This document shows, one piece after another, positions 48,075 through 57,199 of a DNA stretch of 64,000 nt. This DNA comes from Candidatus Equimonas faecalis. GTDB lineage: Bacteria; Bacteroidota; Bacteroidia; Bacteroidales; Bacteroidaceae. The first letter of the stretch is position 1; each line of letters begins with the position of its first letter. The DNA lies in the NCBI GenBank assembly GCA_018066245.1, contig JAGHRT010000024.1, positions 1 through 64,000 on the forward strand. Direction: 5' to 3'. A program made the translations under genes and the position numbers. A model generated the notes under the pieces. That model ran no database searches. It was not told the DNA's origin and was given only the letters and a program-made list of their open reading frames with translations.

Positions 48075-51000
48075 TTGGCGTTCTTGAAAAGGAAGAGTTC
48101 GCCCAACTTGTTTGTTTTGCGGCGCAACACGAGGCCGGCTCCTGTTTCCATGAGGGTGCCTTCGAGTGCGTCGTGGGCCGAGCGGTCGTAGAACAGGCGG
48201 ATGTAGCGCGTGGCTCCCTTGTCCAGGCGATACTCCACGCTGATGTTGTCGATGATGGAGGCGGCTGTGTTGCTGGCATCGGCGCCCGTGCTCACCTTTC
48301 CGCCCAGAATGACGGCGATGCGGTCGCCCCAGAAGCGCTTTGCAAACTGGAAGCTGTAGTCTGTCGTCGTGCCGCCGCTTGCTGTCGTGTTGCTGCCTAC
48401 GTCGAAGTTTACGTCCACTGTCTTTAGTGCGTTGCCGGCAATGCTTTGTATGCTACTTTGCAGAAACATATTAAGGGCATTGCTGCCTTTGAAGCCGGTG
48501 GCGAGCGATGACAGGTCGTCGGTAACATACATCCCCGTGGCCATGAGCGCTACGGCTGTTTTGTTGCGCTGTAGGGGCGTCATGGCGGCCAGTTCGTTTT
48601 GGATGGTGGCATCTTCGGGGGCTTCAAGTGTAAATTCCAAGCCCATGTTGCTCAGCGTCTGGCTGATGTTTACGCCTGCCGTGAAGCGCACGCTGCGCTG
48701 TGCCCCGTCTGTGCTCACGCTGGCGCGGGTGTTTTCCGTAGCTGCTATGGAGAGTGTGGGGTTGAGCAGGTCGCCCGTAAACTCCACGTAGGAGCCTTGC
48801 GTTATCTTAAAGGTGCGGAGCGGGATGACGGGCATCTCGTATTTCATCTCGCCGTCTTCTATGGTGTAGCGGCCCGTCAGGAGCATTTTTCCCTGCCGCG
48901 TGTAGCGGAAGTTCAGGTTGCCGCCGCCCATCACGTCCACATAGCTGCTGCCGTCCTCGGCCAGCAGGCAGTGGAACTTGGCGGCTTCGTCGATGCTCAG
49001 CCCGAGGTTTACGTCCACGGCTGTGCCTTGTGCGGCCTTCTGCTCTATGTGCGTGGTGTCCTGGAAGTTTGTGAACGTAACGAGGTCGGCGAACTCGTCG
49101 CGCACGCTGACGGGTGAGTCGCGCAGGATGTAGGTGGCGTTGGTGCGGTCGAGTATGTGCAGGTTGCCCTTCACGTTGATGTCGTTCAGGTTGCCGCGCA
49201 TGGTGGCGCTGAAGTCGGCGTAGAGTTTGCCGAACACGAGCGATTCCTTGTTGCGGGGGGTGTTGATAAGCTCAAAGTCGGATGCATTGAGGCGCAGCCC
49301 GAGTTGAATGTCGCTGAGGTCGGCGGCATTCACGGTGCCGTTGATTGTCAGCGGGGCGGTGGAGGCGGTGCGCAGGGCGAAGTCGTCGAAGGTCAGGCGG
49401 CTGTCGTGTATCTCCACGGGCTTGTCGTCCATCTTGAAATCTACGGCGTAGAGCGGCATCTGGGCGTGGGCATCGACAAACTGTATGCTGCCGTTGGCCA
49501 CGGGGGCGCTGAGCGGGCCTTCGGCATGGAAGTCGCCTTCCACCGTACCTGCCAGGTTGAGGCCCGTGCCGGTCAGGAAGGCGTTGGCCAGGTTGAGTGG
49601 CATTTGGTTCAGGTGGATGTCGCCCACAAAGGAGCCTTCGTCTTTCTGGAAGTAGGAGCCGCGGGCCTGCAGTACTTCGGCGTTGTCGTAGGACAGGTAG
49701 GCTTCGGCGTAGTGCTCCCCGCCTTCTTTCGGGAGGTAGATGATTTCGGAGCTGAGGTGCCCCAGTTCCACGCCGTCGTAGGCGAAGTCCTGCGTCTCGA
49801 GGGTGGCCATGGCCGAGAGCACGTCGTCGTCTTTCGTGAGGTGGACATCGCCGCTGAGGTAGCCCTTCATGGGAGGCAGCCAGAGCAGTACGGTGGACAA
49901 CTCGCCGAGGTTGAGCCTGTTCACGCTGACCGTGAGGTCGTTGTTGCCCTCGGCGTTGGGCTCGCCATAGACTTTCAGGCCCGTGCCGTCGTCGGCGAGC
50001 AAGTCGATGTCGGCTCGGAGCGTGGAGTCGCGGCCCAGGAGGATGTAGTTGTCGGGGTTGAGCGTGAAGCGGCGGTAGGCTATGATGGGGTTGGCGGGGA
50101 AGAGGTGGATGCGGAGGTCCTGTTCCTCCACGTTGGCTTCCAGGCCGAGGTTGATGCCCGTGTCGCCTTTTTCGTCCTTGAACACGAGTTCCGCCCCCGC
50201 TCCGGCTGCCAGCACATAGCCGTCGGCTGTGGCGGTGAAGCGGTTGGGGTTGGTTTTCTTGTAGTTTTCGGCGCAGAGCCGCAGGCGTAGGCCGGTGGTG
50301 TCTTGTGAGAGGTTGGCGTAGAGGGTGTCCAGCCGCAGGCGGCCAAGGTCAAATTCGCCCGTGCGTGCCCATCCTGCCAGGCCCCGTGCCGAATCGGCGT
50401 TGAGCTGGAGGTCGAGGTCGCGCAGGCGGTAGCCCTTCATGGCGAGAAGGGCGGCCAGCGGGTTCTCGTGCCCTGCCTGCATGTTGAGGCGCAGGGTGGG
50501 AAGGAGGCTGGCCAGTTTGGTTTGGTCGATGTCCCGATTCCGGAGCTGCTCCACAAGCGTGGAGGCGAAGTCCTGTGCCTGCTTGATGAGCGACTGGTAG
50601 CCCTCGTTGGCGTGGAGGCTGAGGCTGAGGTCGCCGGACTGGACGCGTGCAAAGGTGGTGTCGGGCGCTGTGGCGAGGTCGTAGATAAGGTCGCGGGCCT
50701 GCACGAGTGTGTCGGCGGAGATGAAGCAGATGTCGTCGATGTGCCCCGCGCTGCTGATGGAGTGGAGGTCGGGCGTGGCCTGAAGGGTGGCTTGCAACGT
50801 GGTACCCACTGAGAGGGTGTCGGCACTCAGGCCCACGGTGTGGGGGTTGAACTCTGCTATGCACACGTCGAGGGCGGCGCGGTAGCCTTCGTTGAGGTCG
50901 CAATCCACGCGCCCGTCGCCTTGCAACATGCGGTTGTTCATGTCGAAGCGCAAGGAGGCCAGCCCGCCCTTGACGCTGGCTTCGAGGCGCGAAGCGTCAA

Positions 51001-52504
51001 GCGGATAGACATCGTAGGTGAAGGATTTGACGGCGGCCTTGGCTTGGCACACGGCTCCCTTTTTCAGGGGATTGAAACCGTGGCCCGATGCGCTGAGGCG
51101 TGCCGTCAGGGGCGACACTTTCAGGCCGGGCAAAAACTGGCCCGCCGATAGTTTCAACAAGTCCGCCGACAGTTTGTACTCCTCCGCCGACAGTTTTGTC
51201 TCGCCCTTGACGTGTGCCGTGCCCCCGGCTGAGCGCATCTGGAGGTCGGCCGTGAAGCTGTCCGTTCCGAGGAATGTAACGTGGCCGTTTACCGCCGTGG
51301 CGGCGGGAATGCGGACAGCGTCGCCCGCAAAGTAGCTCACCACGCGGTTGAGGCCGGCGGCGGTGGTCAGGCCGATGTGGAGCGTGCCGCGCCGGCTGCT
51401 CTCGGTGATGTCGGCCAGCGTGCCGCTGGCCTGCGCCTGAAGGAGTGTGGGCACACCCAGCCGGAAGTCGCGCAAGCGTATATTGTCCAATGAGCCGGAA
51501 GCGGCGGCGTAGAGCTTGACTGGTGCTTGAGGCAACAGGGACAGGTACTCCCGTCGCTGACGGCGTGTGAGAAATTGTGCGCTGAGGCGGTTCAGGTCGT
51601 CGGGTTGCAACTGGCCGTCAATCCAGGCCGTGAACTGTTCGGTGGCCCCCGCTTTGAGTGCGGACAAGGGCATGGTCAGTCCGGCTTCGAAGCGCGATTG
51701 TCCCGTGCGCAGTTTGGCTGCTGCCGTGAGGCAGTCGGCAGCGTAGGACAGGCTGTCCAGCTGCAAGTTGAGGTCTGGCAGAGAGTAGGCGGCATAGCGG
51801 GCGCAGTCGGCTTCCAGGCTGAGGTTGGTGAGCGTGTAGCGGGGTTCGCCCGTGTTGAACAGGCCGCCGCGTGTCGTGGCCTCGCGGATGGTGAGGGCTG
51901 TGCTTACGGTGTCGCCGGGCAGCACTACGCGGGCACGGCTCCGCCGTATGTCGGCTCGGTCCAGCTCAATGAGCCATGGAGCTGACGGCGTGGTGTCCTT
52001 CTGAGCCGTATCGGACAGAACCACGAGAACGTCGGCATCGCTCAGCGTGGCTCGGAGGCCGTCAATGTGGTTGGCGGCCCATCGGTAGCCGTGGGCATCC
52101 ACTTCCAAGCGGCCTACAGTGCCCTCCACATGGGTGTCGCTTATGAGAGATTTAGTGTTGAGCTGCGCTTTGCTCAAAAGGAAGCCGTCCACGTCCACCC
52201 GCTTGTCAAAAAGAGGACGTATGGGGATGCTCAGCTTCAGGGCCTTGCAGTCCAGCAGGGTGTCGCCTTCGGCATCGCGTGCCGTAAGGTCGGCCAGCAC
52301 GAGGTCAATGGGAAATGCCAGCCGCACCTGGCCGATGCCGACCCTGTAGCCCGTTTCTGCCTCGGCCCATGCACATGCCTTATCCACAGCCCACCGCTGC
52401 ACGGGCGGGCAGTACAGCAGAGCGGCGGCCAAAAGGAAGATAAGGAAAGGCGTGAGGAGGAGAATGAGGCACCCCTTCAAGACCTTTGCGGGCTGGAATT
52501 TCAT
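48071..52504 (-). CDS. tamB: TamB-like AsmA-family inner-membrane-anchored protein
   Basis: A 1477-residue TamB. N-terminal single TM anchor (LILLLTPFLIFLLAAALLY), long beta-helical groove-like body, and the C-terminal TamB/DUF490 domain (about 1040-1477; FTAGVNISQTLSNMGLEFTL, RFWGDRIAVILGGKVSTG). It should span the periplasm and pair with TamL. I place the start at ATG 52504 (MKFQPAKVLKG); the upstream ATG at 52528 lies within the -7 box. Residues near KLSAEEYKLSADLLKLSAG are encoded by an inserted 21-bp array. Confidence 0.9.
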   Translation of the reverse strand: MKFQPAKVLKGCLILLLTPFLIFLLAAALLYCPPVQRWAVDKACAWAEAETGYRVGIGQVRLAFPIDLVLADLTARDAEGDTLLDCKALKLSIPIRPLFDKRVDVDGFLLSKAQLNTKSLISDTHVEGTVGRLEVDAHGYRWAANHIDGLRATLSDADVLVVLSDTAQKDTTPSAPWLIELDRADIRRSRARVVLPGDTVSTALTIREATTRGGLFNTGEPRYTLTNLSLEADCARYAAYSLPDLNLQLDSLSYAADCLTAAAKLRTGQSRFEAGLTMPLSALKAGATEQFTAWIDGQLQPDDLNRLSAQFLTRRQRREYLSLLPQAPVKLYAAASGSLDNIRLRDFRLGVPTLLQAQASGTLADITESSRRGTLHIGLTTAAGLNRVVSYFAGDAVRIPAATAVNGHVTFLGTDSFTADLQMRSAGGTAHVKGETKLSAEEYKLSADLLKLSAGQFLPGLKVSPLTARLSASGHGFNPLKKGAVCQAKAAVKSFTYDVYPLDASRLEASVKGGLASLRFDMNNRMLQGDGRVDCDLNEGYRAALDVCIAEFNPHTVGLSADTLSVGTTLQATLQATPDLHSISSAGHIDDICFISADTLVQARDLIYDLATAPDTTFARVQSGDLSLSLHANEGYQSLIKQAQDFASTLVEQLRNRDIDQTKLASLLPTLRLNMQAGHENPLAALLAMKGYRLRDLDLQLNADSARGLAGWARTGEFDLGRLRLDTLYANLSQDTTGLRLRLCAENYKKTNPNRFTATADGYVLAAGAGAELVFKDEKGDTGINLGLEANVEEQDLRIHLFPANPIIAYRRFTLNPDNYILLGRDSTLRADIDLLADDGTGLKVYGEPNAEGNNDLTVSVNRLNLGELSTVLLWLPPMKGYLSGDVHLTKDDDVLSAMATLETQDFAYDGVELGHLSSEIIYLPKEGGEHYAEAYLSYDNAEVLQARGSYFQKDEGSFVGDIHLNQMPLNLANAFLTGTGLNLAGTVEGDFHAEGPLSAPVANGSIQFVDAHAQMPLYAVDFKMDDKPVEIHDSRLTFDDFALRTASTAPLTINGTVNAADLSDIQLGLRLNASDFELINTPRNKESLVFGKLYADFSATMRGNLNDINVKGNLHILDRTNATYILRDSPVSVRDEFADLVTFTNFQDTTHIEQKAAQGTAVDVNLGLSIDEAAKFHCLLAEDGSSYVDVMGGGNLNFRYTRQGKMLLTGRYTIEDGEMKYEMPVIPLRTFKITQGSYVEFTGDLLNPTLSIAATENTRASVSTDGAQRSVRFTAGVNISQTLSNMGLEFTLEAPEDATIQNELAAMTPLQRNKTAVALMATGMYVTDDLSSLATGFKGSNALNMFLQSSIQSIAGNALKTVDVNFDVGSNTTASGGTTTDYSFQFAKRFWGDRIAVILGGKVSTGADASNTAASIIDNISVEYRLDKGATRYIRLFYDRSAHDALEGTLMETGAGLVLRRKTNKLGELFLFKNAK
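51139..51201 (-). repeat. In-frame 21-bp repeat array inside tamB (3 units)
   Basis: Units 51139-51159, 51160-51180 and 51181-51201 each contain CCGCCGA(T/C)AGTTT. On the coding strand they encode the heptads ETKLSAE, EYKLSAD and LLKLSAG. The core is the same as in intergenic arrays (TAGTCCGCCGATAG). Confidence 0.8.
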
Positions 52505-52525
52505 GCAGTAGTCAATAATCGGGCG

Positions 52526-52557
52526 CAAATTTACGCAAATCTTCGCAGGCGGCCAAA
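52526..52557 (-). promoter_or_regulatory. tamB promoter
   Basis: On the - strand TTTG (52554-52557), 20-nt spacer, TAAATTTG (52526-52533): exact consensus. It supports the tamB start at 52504. A clearly homologous segment lies at 54160-54191. Confidence 0.8.
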
Positions 52558-52639
52558 TGCGGAGGGACGAAATGCTCGTATTGGGCAGATTGGTGCGCCT
52601 TTCCGTATCGTGGGGTTTTCAGTCTGGACGCATTGGAAA

Positions 52640-52744
52640 AAACTATCCGGCTGGTAGATGAAACTATCAGCCGGATAATTCTAACTACTCCGCCGATAGA
52701 AAAAATTAGTCGGCGGATGGTTTTCCGTATCCTGTAAGCAAAGT
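52640..52744. repeat. 21-bp array (copy downstream of lipoprotein 2)
   Basis: Five 21-bp units from 52640. They include two facing pairs: CCGGCTG/CAGCCGG and CCGCCGA/TCGGCGG, each with a short A/T-rich loop, so two hairpins can form. Bases 52647-52733 are identical (87 of 87) to 54342-54428. Confidence 0.85.
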
Positions 52745-52791
52745 GGAGGTTGTCCTCCTACTGTCCCCCCTTACAGGAAGAGTGCTTAATA

Positions 52792-53961
52792 TTACTTCAA
52801 AGGAAGATAGAATGTCTCAATGTTTTCTGTTGTCCTGCCGCCGTTGGTGGAGCTCTGGATGGTTATTGAACCACTGTAGTCGGGGAATTGACGGCAGATG
52901 TCCTTGATGAACTCTATGAATTTGTCGGGTGTGTCCCCGTAGCATAGGCCTTGGCTTTCTATATCGAACTGAGCAGCGATAAGAGCTTTGTAGAGGTCGT
53001 TGTCGCGACTGTCGATAGTCCATCCGTACAGGGGGTCATGGGCTTGCATACGTATGGAGTGTATGGAGTTGCTGTTATTGGAAATCCCTGTGTCAAAGGC
53101 TTCTTTGTCGGCCAAAAGCTTAATGGTCTGACCGGTGAAGCGATTCTGATATTTCTCAGCACATTCGTTGAAAACTGCAATGGCATCGTTGTCGTTATCG
53201 CATTTTGCGACGGCACTTCTCATTTCTTTCAGCATATTATCAATGAGTTTCTTGTAGCAGTTGAAGTAGTCGCTGGTGGAAACGTTGGGCATCACGTAGT
53301 AAAATTTGGACTTCTGGGGAATAACGATGGAGGCCTCGGACACGGCGCTGAACGTCTTGCCGCCGTCGGTGGTCTTCGATACGTCAAAGTTGCCGCAGAC
53401 GTAAGGGTAGGCATCAGCGTTGTAAATGCCATTGAAGGCAGCTGCCACTTCTTTGTCGGTGAGGTTTTCCTTGCCGTCGAGGGTTTTGATGGCATCGTCG
53501 ATGGCTTCTTGCAGCTTCCTCTTTGACATGCCCTTGAAGCTATACTCGTACTTGTAAGCCTCCTTTTGGAGCTTCAGCTCGTAAGTAGCGATTGTCTTGG
53601 TTTCTGGGCCGTTGCTTTCTACCTGCTTAATGGTGATGGTGCCGTAGAGGTAGCCATTGTCATACTTGCTTACGACGTCTGTTACTGCTATTTGGAGTTG
53701 GCGGGCCTTGATGTTGATTTCATTCTGTGTCAGATTGTTGCCGCCATAATTGTACAGTCCACCTAACTCCGCCTGAAAATCGCCGACGGCGGAGTCGCCT
53801 TCGTGCCCCGGGAGTATGTGCGTGTCGGGCAAAAAGACGAGATCCCAAGCGTCCACCTGCCCGGTGCTGTGGGTTTCTTCTTCATTGTTGGTGGTTCCTT
53901 CTGAACAACTTGCTAGAAGGAAGGCGGCCATAGCCGTCAGCATGAAAAGAATTTTTTTCAT
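52792..53961 (-). CDS. Lipoprotein of unknown function (paralogue 2)
   Basis: A 389-residue lipoprotein. Signal MKKILFMLTAMAAFLLASC with lipobox Cys at 19, followed by an acidic-rich stretch (SEGTTNNEEE) as in surface-exported Bacteroidota lipoproteins. The body is mixed alpha/beta, with QKEAYKYEYS, KTLDGKENLTDKEVAAAFNG, YPYVCGNFDVSKTTDGGKTF and QFDIESQGLCYGDTPDKFIE. About half the residues match the next gene upstream (54475-55608), from which it arose by tandem duplication. No recognised domain. Cell-surface or periplasmic-facing role likely. Confidence 0.75.
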   Translation of the reverse strand: MKKILFMLTAMAAFLLASCSEGTTNNEEETHSTGQVDAWDLVFLPDTHILPGHEGDSAVGDFQAELGGLYNYGGNNLTQNEINIKARQLQIAVTDVVSKYDNGYLYGTITIKQVESNGPETKTIATYELKLQKEAYKYEYSFKGMSKRKLQEAIDDAIKTLDGKENLTDKEVAAAFNGIYNADAYPYVCGNFDVSKTTDGGKTFSAVSEASIVIPQKSKFYYVMPNVSTSDYFNCYKKLIDNMLKEMRSAVAKCDNDNDAIAVFNECAEKYQNRFTGQTIKLLADKEAFDTGISNNSNSIHSIRMQAHDPLYGWTIDSRDNDLYKALIAAQFDIESQGLCYGDTPDKFIEFIKDICRQFPDYSGSITIQSSTNGGRTTENIETFYLPLK

Positions 53962-54012
53962 AACTTTAGTTTTAAGTTAATAAATAAGGTTATTTGTGGC
54001 TTGTCTTGGCGG

Positions 54013-54088
54013 TTAGTTGGAGAATGTGCCGAATTCTTCGGAACGATGATGATGTCGTTGATGCAGACGATGGGCATGAAGGTAGCGA
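54013..54088 (-). pseudogene. Fragment of the cstA 3' end
   Basis: The - strand reads ATFMPIVCINDIIIVPKNSA then a stop, aligning with the CstA C-terminus AAFMTVVCIYYIIVAPEGFG and its stop. It lies at the same distance (about 50 bp) upstream of lipoprotein 2 as the true cstA end lies upstream of lipoprotein 1. It marks the duplication unit. Confidence 0.75.
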
Positions 54089-54159
54089 GAAGCGGGCAAC
54101 ACGACACTCTTCAGCACCTTTGTGGACTTGATTGTCATAAAACGTACATGTTCCATGTG

Positions 54160-54191
54160 CAAAATTACACAATTATTTGCAGACGACCAAA
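54160..54191 (-). promoter_or_regulatory. Duplicated tamB-type promoter upstream of lipoprotein 2
   Basis: On the - strand TTTG (54188-54191), 20-nt spacer, TAATTTTG (54160-54167); surrounding bases match the tamB promoter region (GGCCAAATGC / GACCAAATGC, GCAG). It may now drive lipoprotein 2, about 200 nt downstream. The rest of the 513-bp gap 53962-54474 is the array and the cstA fragment. Confidence 0.65.
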
Positions 54192-54334
54192 TGCCGATGA
54201 CTGAATTTTTACATCGAAACTTGAAGTTCTTCTTTCGGGCTGCGCAGACGGTTCGGGCAGAGCGCCTTTGGGGAGGTTCGGCAGGTGGCGGAACGCTGTT
54301 CCCTTTGTAGTAATCCGGCCTTTTCCCAAACAAA

Positions 54335-54439
54335 AAATCACCCGGCTGGTAGATGAAACTATCAGCCGGATAATTCTAACTACTCCGCCGATAGAAAAAA
54401 TTAGTCGGCGGATGGTTTTCCGTATCCTAAGAGAGGGAA
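54335..54439. repeat. 21-bp array (copy downstream of lipoprotein 1)
   Basis: Same five-unit, two-hairpin structure as 52640-52744, with 87 identical bases at 54342-54428. Sequence on either side diverges at once. Confidence 0.85.
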
Positions 54440-54474
54440 AAATTGCAGGGGAGAGGTTGCACCCTCTCTCAGCT

Positions 54475-55608
54475 CTACTTCAAAGGCAGCGTAATTTGCT
54501 CGACTTCTTCTTTTGTCTTGCCGCCGTCGGAGGACTGCTGGATGGTTAAGGTGCCCGAGTATGTGGGATATTTGCGGCAGATGTCCTTGACGAACTCTAT
54601 GAATTTGTCGGGCGTGGCCCCGTAGCACAGGCCGCTACTCTCAATGTCGAACTGCGCATCGGTAAGAGCGGTGTAAAGTTCGTCATCGCGGCTGTTGAGA
54701 GTCCAGCCATACAGAGGACTGCGGGCTGTGAGCTGTACGTTATTGATTGAGTCGCGCGATACGCTGACACCAGAGTCAAAAGCATCGGTGCTAGCCAGCA
54801 GTATAAGGTTATGTGAGCTGAAGCGGTTGTCGTACTTTTTTGCACTGTTTTGAAGGGCATCGAAGGCTTCTTTATTGCTTGTGCACTTGAACACAGCGTT
54901 ACACATTTCGTCGCGCATGTTGGTGCTGAGTTTCCTATAGCAGGAGTATGAACCGCCGCGAGGCTGCACATAGTAAAAAATGGCCTTCTGAGGAACGGTG
55001 AAGGATGCCTCCTTCACGGAGGTGAACGTCTTGCCGCCATCGGTGGTCTTCGACACGTCGAAGTTGCCGCAGAGGTATGGGTAGGCGTCGGCTTTGTAGA
55101 TGCCGCTGAAGGCTGCTGTCACTTCTTTGTCGGTGAGGCTCTTCTTGCCGTCGAGGGTTTTGATGGCCTCGGTGATGGCTACTAGCAGGTCCGTTTTCGA
55201 CATGCCCTTGAGGTTGGATGTGTCGTACTTGTAAGCCTCCTTCTGAAGGTGCAGGGTGTACTGGGCGATGACCTTCTTGCCAGAGCCGTAGGTTTCCACC
55301 TGTTCAATGGTGATGGCGCCCTCAAGGTAGCCATTGTCGTACTTGCGTACAATGTTCTCAACCTCTGCCTGGAGTCCCTTGACTTTGCTGTTGATTTCGG
55401 CTTGGTTCAGGTGGTTGTACTCATCGAGTTCGCTCAGCTCTGCCTCGCAGGCTTTGACGGAGGTGTCGTTGCCGTGGCCCGGGAGGATGTTTAGGTTGTA
55501 CGCAACGCCCAGAGTGAAGTCGTCGACGTGCTTTTGTTTGGTTTCTTCTTCACAACCTGTGAGAAGGAAGGCGGCCATGGCCGTCAGCATGAAAAGGATC
55601 TTTTTCAT
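54475..55608 (-). CDS. Lipoprotein of unknown function (paralogue 1)
   Basis: A 377-residue lipoprotein, MKKILFMLTAMAAFLLTGC with lipobox Cys19 followed by EEETKQK, a plausible surface-export signal. Strongly similar along its whole length to 52792-53961 (QKEAYKYD, KTLDGKKSLTDKEVTAAFSG, CGNFDVSKTTDGGKTF, QFDIESSGLCYGATPDKFIE). It follows cstA by 54 bp and is probably the parent copy because the intact cstA is next to it. No known domain. Confidence 0.75.
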   Translation of the reverse strand: MKKILFMLTAMAAFLLTGCEEETKQKHVDDFTLGVAYNLNILPGHGNDTSVKACEAELSELDEYNHLNQAEINSKVKGLQAEVENIVRKYDNGYLEGAITIEQVETYGSGKKVIAQYTLHLQKEAYKYDTSNLKGMSKTDLLVAITEAIKTLDGKKSLTDKEVTAAFSGIYKADAYPYLCGNFDVSKTTDGGKTFTSVKEASFTVPQKAIFYYVQPRGGSYSCYRKLSTNMRDEMCNAVFKCTSNKEAFDALQNSAKKYDNRFSSHNLILLASTDAFDSGVSVSRDSINNVQLTARSPLYGWTLNSRDDELYTALTDAQFDIESSGLCYGATPDKFIEFVKDICRKYPTYSGTLTIQQSSDGGKTKEEVEQITLPLK

Positions 55609-55662
55609 AGTTTTTTGGATTAAAAATGTTAATAAAGGGGTGAATTGTGTGTATGGGGGATT

Positions 55663-57048
55663 TTAGTTGAACAGGCTGCCGAAGCCTTCGGGTGCAACGA
55701 TGATGTAGTAGATGCAGACGACGGTCATGAATGCAGCGGGGATGCAGGTGATGAGATAGTCCAGCCGTCCGCCTGTGCGCCGGGCGAGGTCGGGGGTACG
55801 GCTGCGCTTGTAGAGGTAGGCGGTGGCTGTCCAGAGCACGATGGTGGCCAGCGTCTGGTTGCTCCAGGAGAAGTAGCGCCACACGATGTTGAACCCGTCG
55901 GCACTGGTTATGGCGAAGATGATAAGACCGAAGGTTGCGGCATAGAGCACGAGGCTCAGGGGCAGACGGTTGCGCAGTTTGTCCTGCGGGAGGTGCAGCA
56001 TGTCGGCGGCCACGAGGCGTGCGCTGCGCAGGGCCGTGTCGCCGCTGGTGATGGGGGCGGCTATGACGCCCAGCACGGCAAGGATGCCGCCTATTGCTCC
56101 CAGCCAGTCGTTGCACAGGTAATTGACAATTTCGGCGGGCGTGGCGCCGGCCATGTCGGGTACGGCGCGGATGAGCCATATCGTTACGGCAGCCCACACC
56201 AGGGCTACGATGCCTTCTACTATCATAGCTCCGAAAAATACGGGGCGTGCGCTGCGTTCCGACTGGAGGCAACGGCACATGATGGGGCTTTGCGTGCTGT
56301 GGAAACCGCTGATGGCTCCGCAGGCTATGCTTATGCAGAGCATGGGAAACATGGGGTGGGTGGCGGCCTGCGGGTGCTGGTTGCCGAGGCCGTCCCAGAG
56401 TTCGGGCAGGAACTCCCGGCCTGGCATTTTTATGTAGAGTACGACCAGCAGGCCTGCAACCATGAAGAGCAGCGAGACGGCGAAGATGGGATAGATTTTG
56501 CCTATGATTTTGTCGATGGGAAGGAGGGCGGCCAGTACATAGTAGAGGAACACGATGGACACCCAGGCTGTTACGCCGAGCGAGCCGCCCGTGAGGATGT
56601 CGAGCAGCTTGGCGGGATTGTCCACGAAGTTGGCCGTTACGAGCACGAGCAACACGATGCTGAAGAACCGCATGAAGATGCCCATGCCAGGCCCCAGATA
56701 GCGTGCCGTGGTCTCGGGCACGGATTCGCCGTCGTGGCGGAGGCAGAGCATGGCGGCGGTGAAGTCGTGGACGGCTCCCATGAAGATGCAGCCGATGACT
56801 ATCCACACGAAGGCTGCCTCGCCGTACTGCGCTCCGAGAATGGGGCCGAAGATGGGGCCGATGCCGGCAATGTTGAGGAACTGTATCATGAAGATTTTCC
56901 AGCGGGGCAGGGGCACGTAGTCCACGCCGTCGGCATGGAGCTGGACTGGGGTGGGGCGGTCGTCGGGCTGCATGATGCGCTCAACGAGCTTGCCGTAGGT
57001 GAAATAGCCCACTACGAGGGCAATGAGGCAGAGTGTGAAGGAAATCAT
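55663..57048 (-). CDS. cstA: CstA-family carbon-starvation transporter
   Basis: A 461-residue membrane protein with many TM segments. CstA landmarks: MQPDDRPTPVQLHADGVDYV, QFLNIAGIGPIFGPILGAQYG, GAVHDFTAAML, HSTQSPIMCRCLQSE. Family members import peptides or pyruvate. It is shorter than the ~700-residue E. coli proteins and resembles the compact Bacteroidota form. The 3' end is duplicated as a fragment at 54013. Confidence 0.93.
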   Translation of the reverse strand: MISFTLCLIALVVGYFTYGKLVERIMQPDDRPTPVQLHADGVDYVPLPRWKIFMIQFLNIAGIGPIFGPILGAQYGEAAFVWIVIGCIFMGAVHDFTAAMLCLRHDGESVPETTARYLGPGMGIFMRFFSIVLLVLVTANFVDNPAKLLDILTGGSLGVTAWVSIVFLYYVLAALLPIDKIIGKIYPIFAVSLLFMVAGLLVVLYIKMPGREFLPELWDGLGNQHPQAATHPMFPMLCISIACGAISGFHSTQSPIMCRCLQSERSARPVFFGAMIVEGIVALVWAAVTIWLIRAVPDMAGATPAEIVNYLCNDWLGAIGGILAVLGVIAAPITSGDTALRSARLVAADMLHLPQDKLRNRLPLSLVLYAATFGLIIFAITSADGFNIVWRYFSWSNQTLATIVLWTATAYLYKRSRTPDLARRTGGRLDYLITCIPAAFMTVVCIYYIIVAPEGFGSLFN

Positions 57049-57111
57049 GGGAATTGGGCTCCGCGTTCTTCTCCTTCCGTTTGGGGAGGATGCGGCGGGG
57101 ACTGTTTTTTC

Positions 57112-57199
57112 TTAGTATATAGAGTAGTTTGTCGTAGTATATAGAGTAGTTTTTTCTACTGTATAGGGTAGTTTTTACGGGTCTATAGGGTAGTGAGTT
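57112..57199. repeat. 22-bp repeat array, four units, overlapping the ksgA stop
   Basis: Units start at 57112, 57134, 57156 and 57178. Core GTAGTATATAGAGTAG or CTGTATAGGGTAG plus a T-run. The last unit covers the ksgA stop codon and the four codons before it. Confidence 0.85.

Noticed and set aside
52381-52389. Perfect TTATCCACA DnaA box
   Set aside because: Single copy inside the tamB coding sequence; no cluster, so not an origin.
54013-54333. 106-residue reading frame upstream of lipoprotein 2
   Set aside because: Runs through a promoter and the cstA fragment in a different frame; Arg/His-rich and not protein-like.
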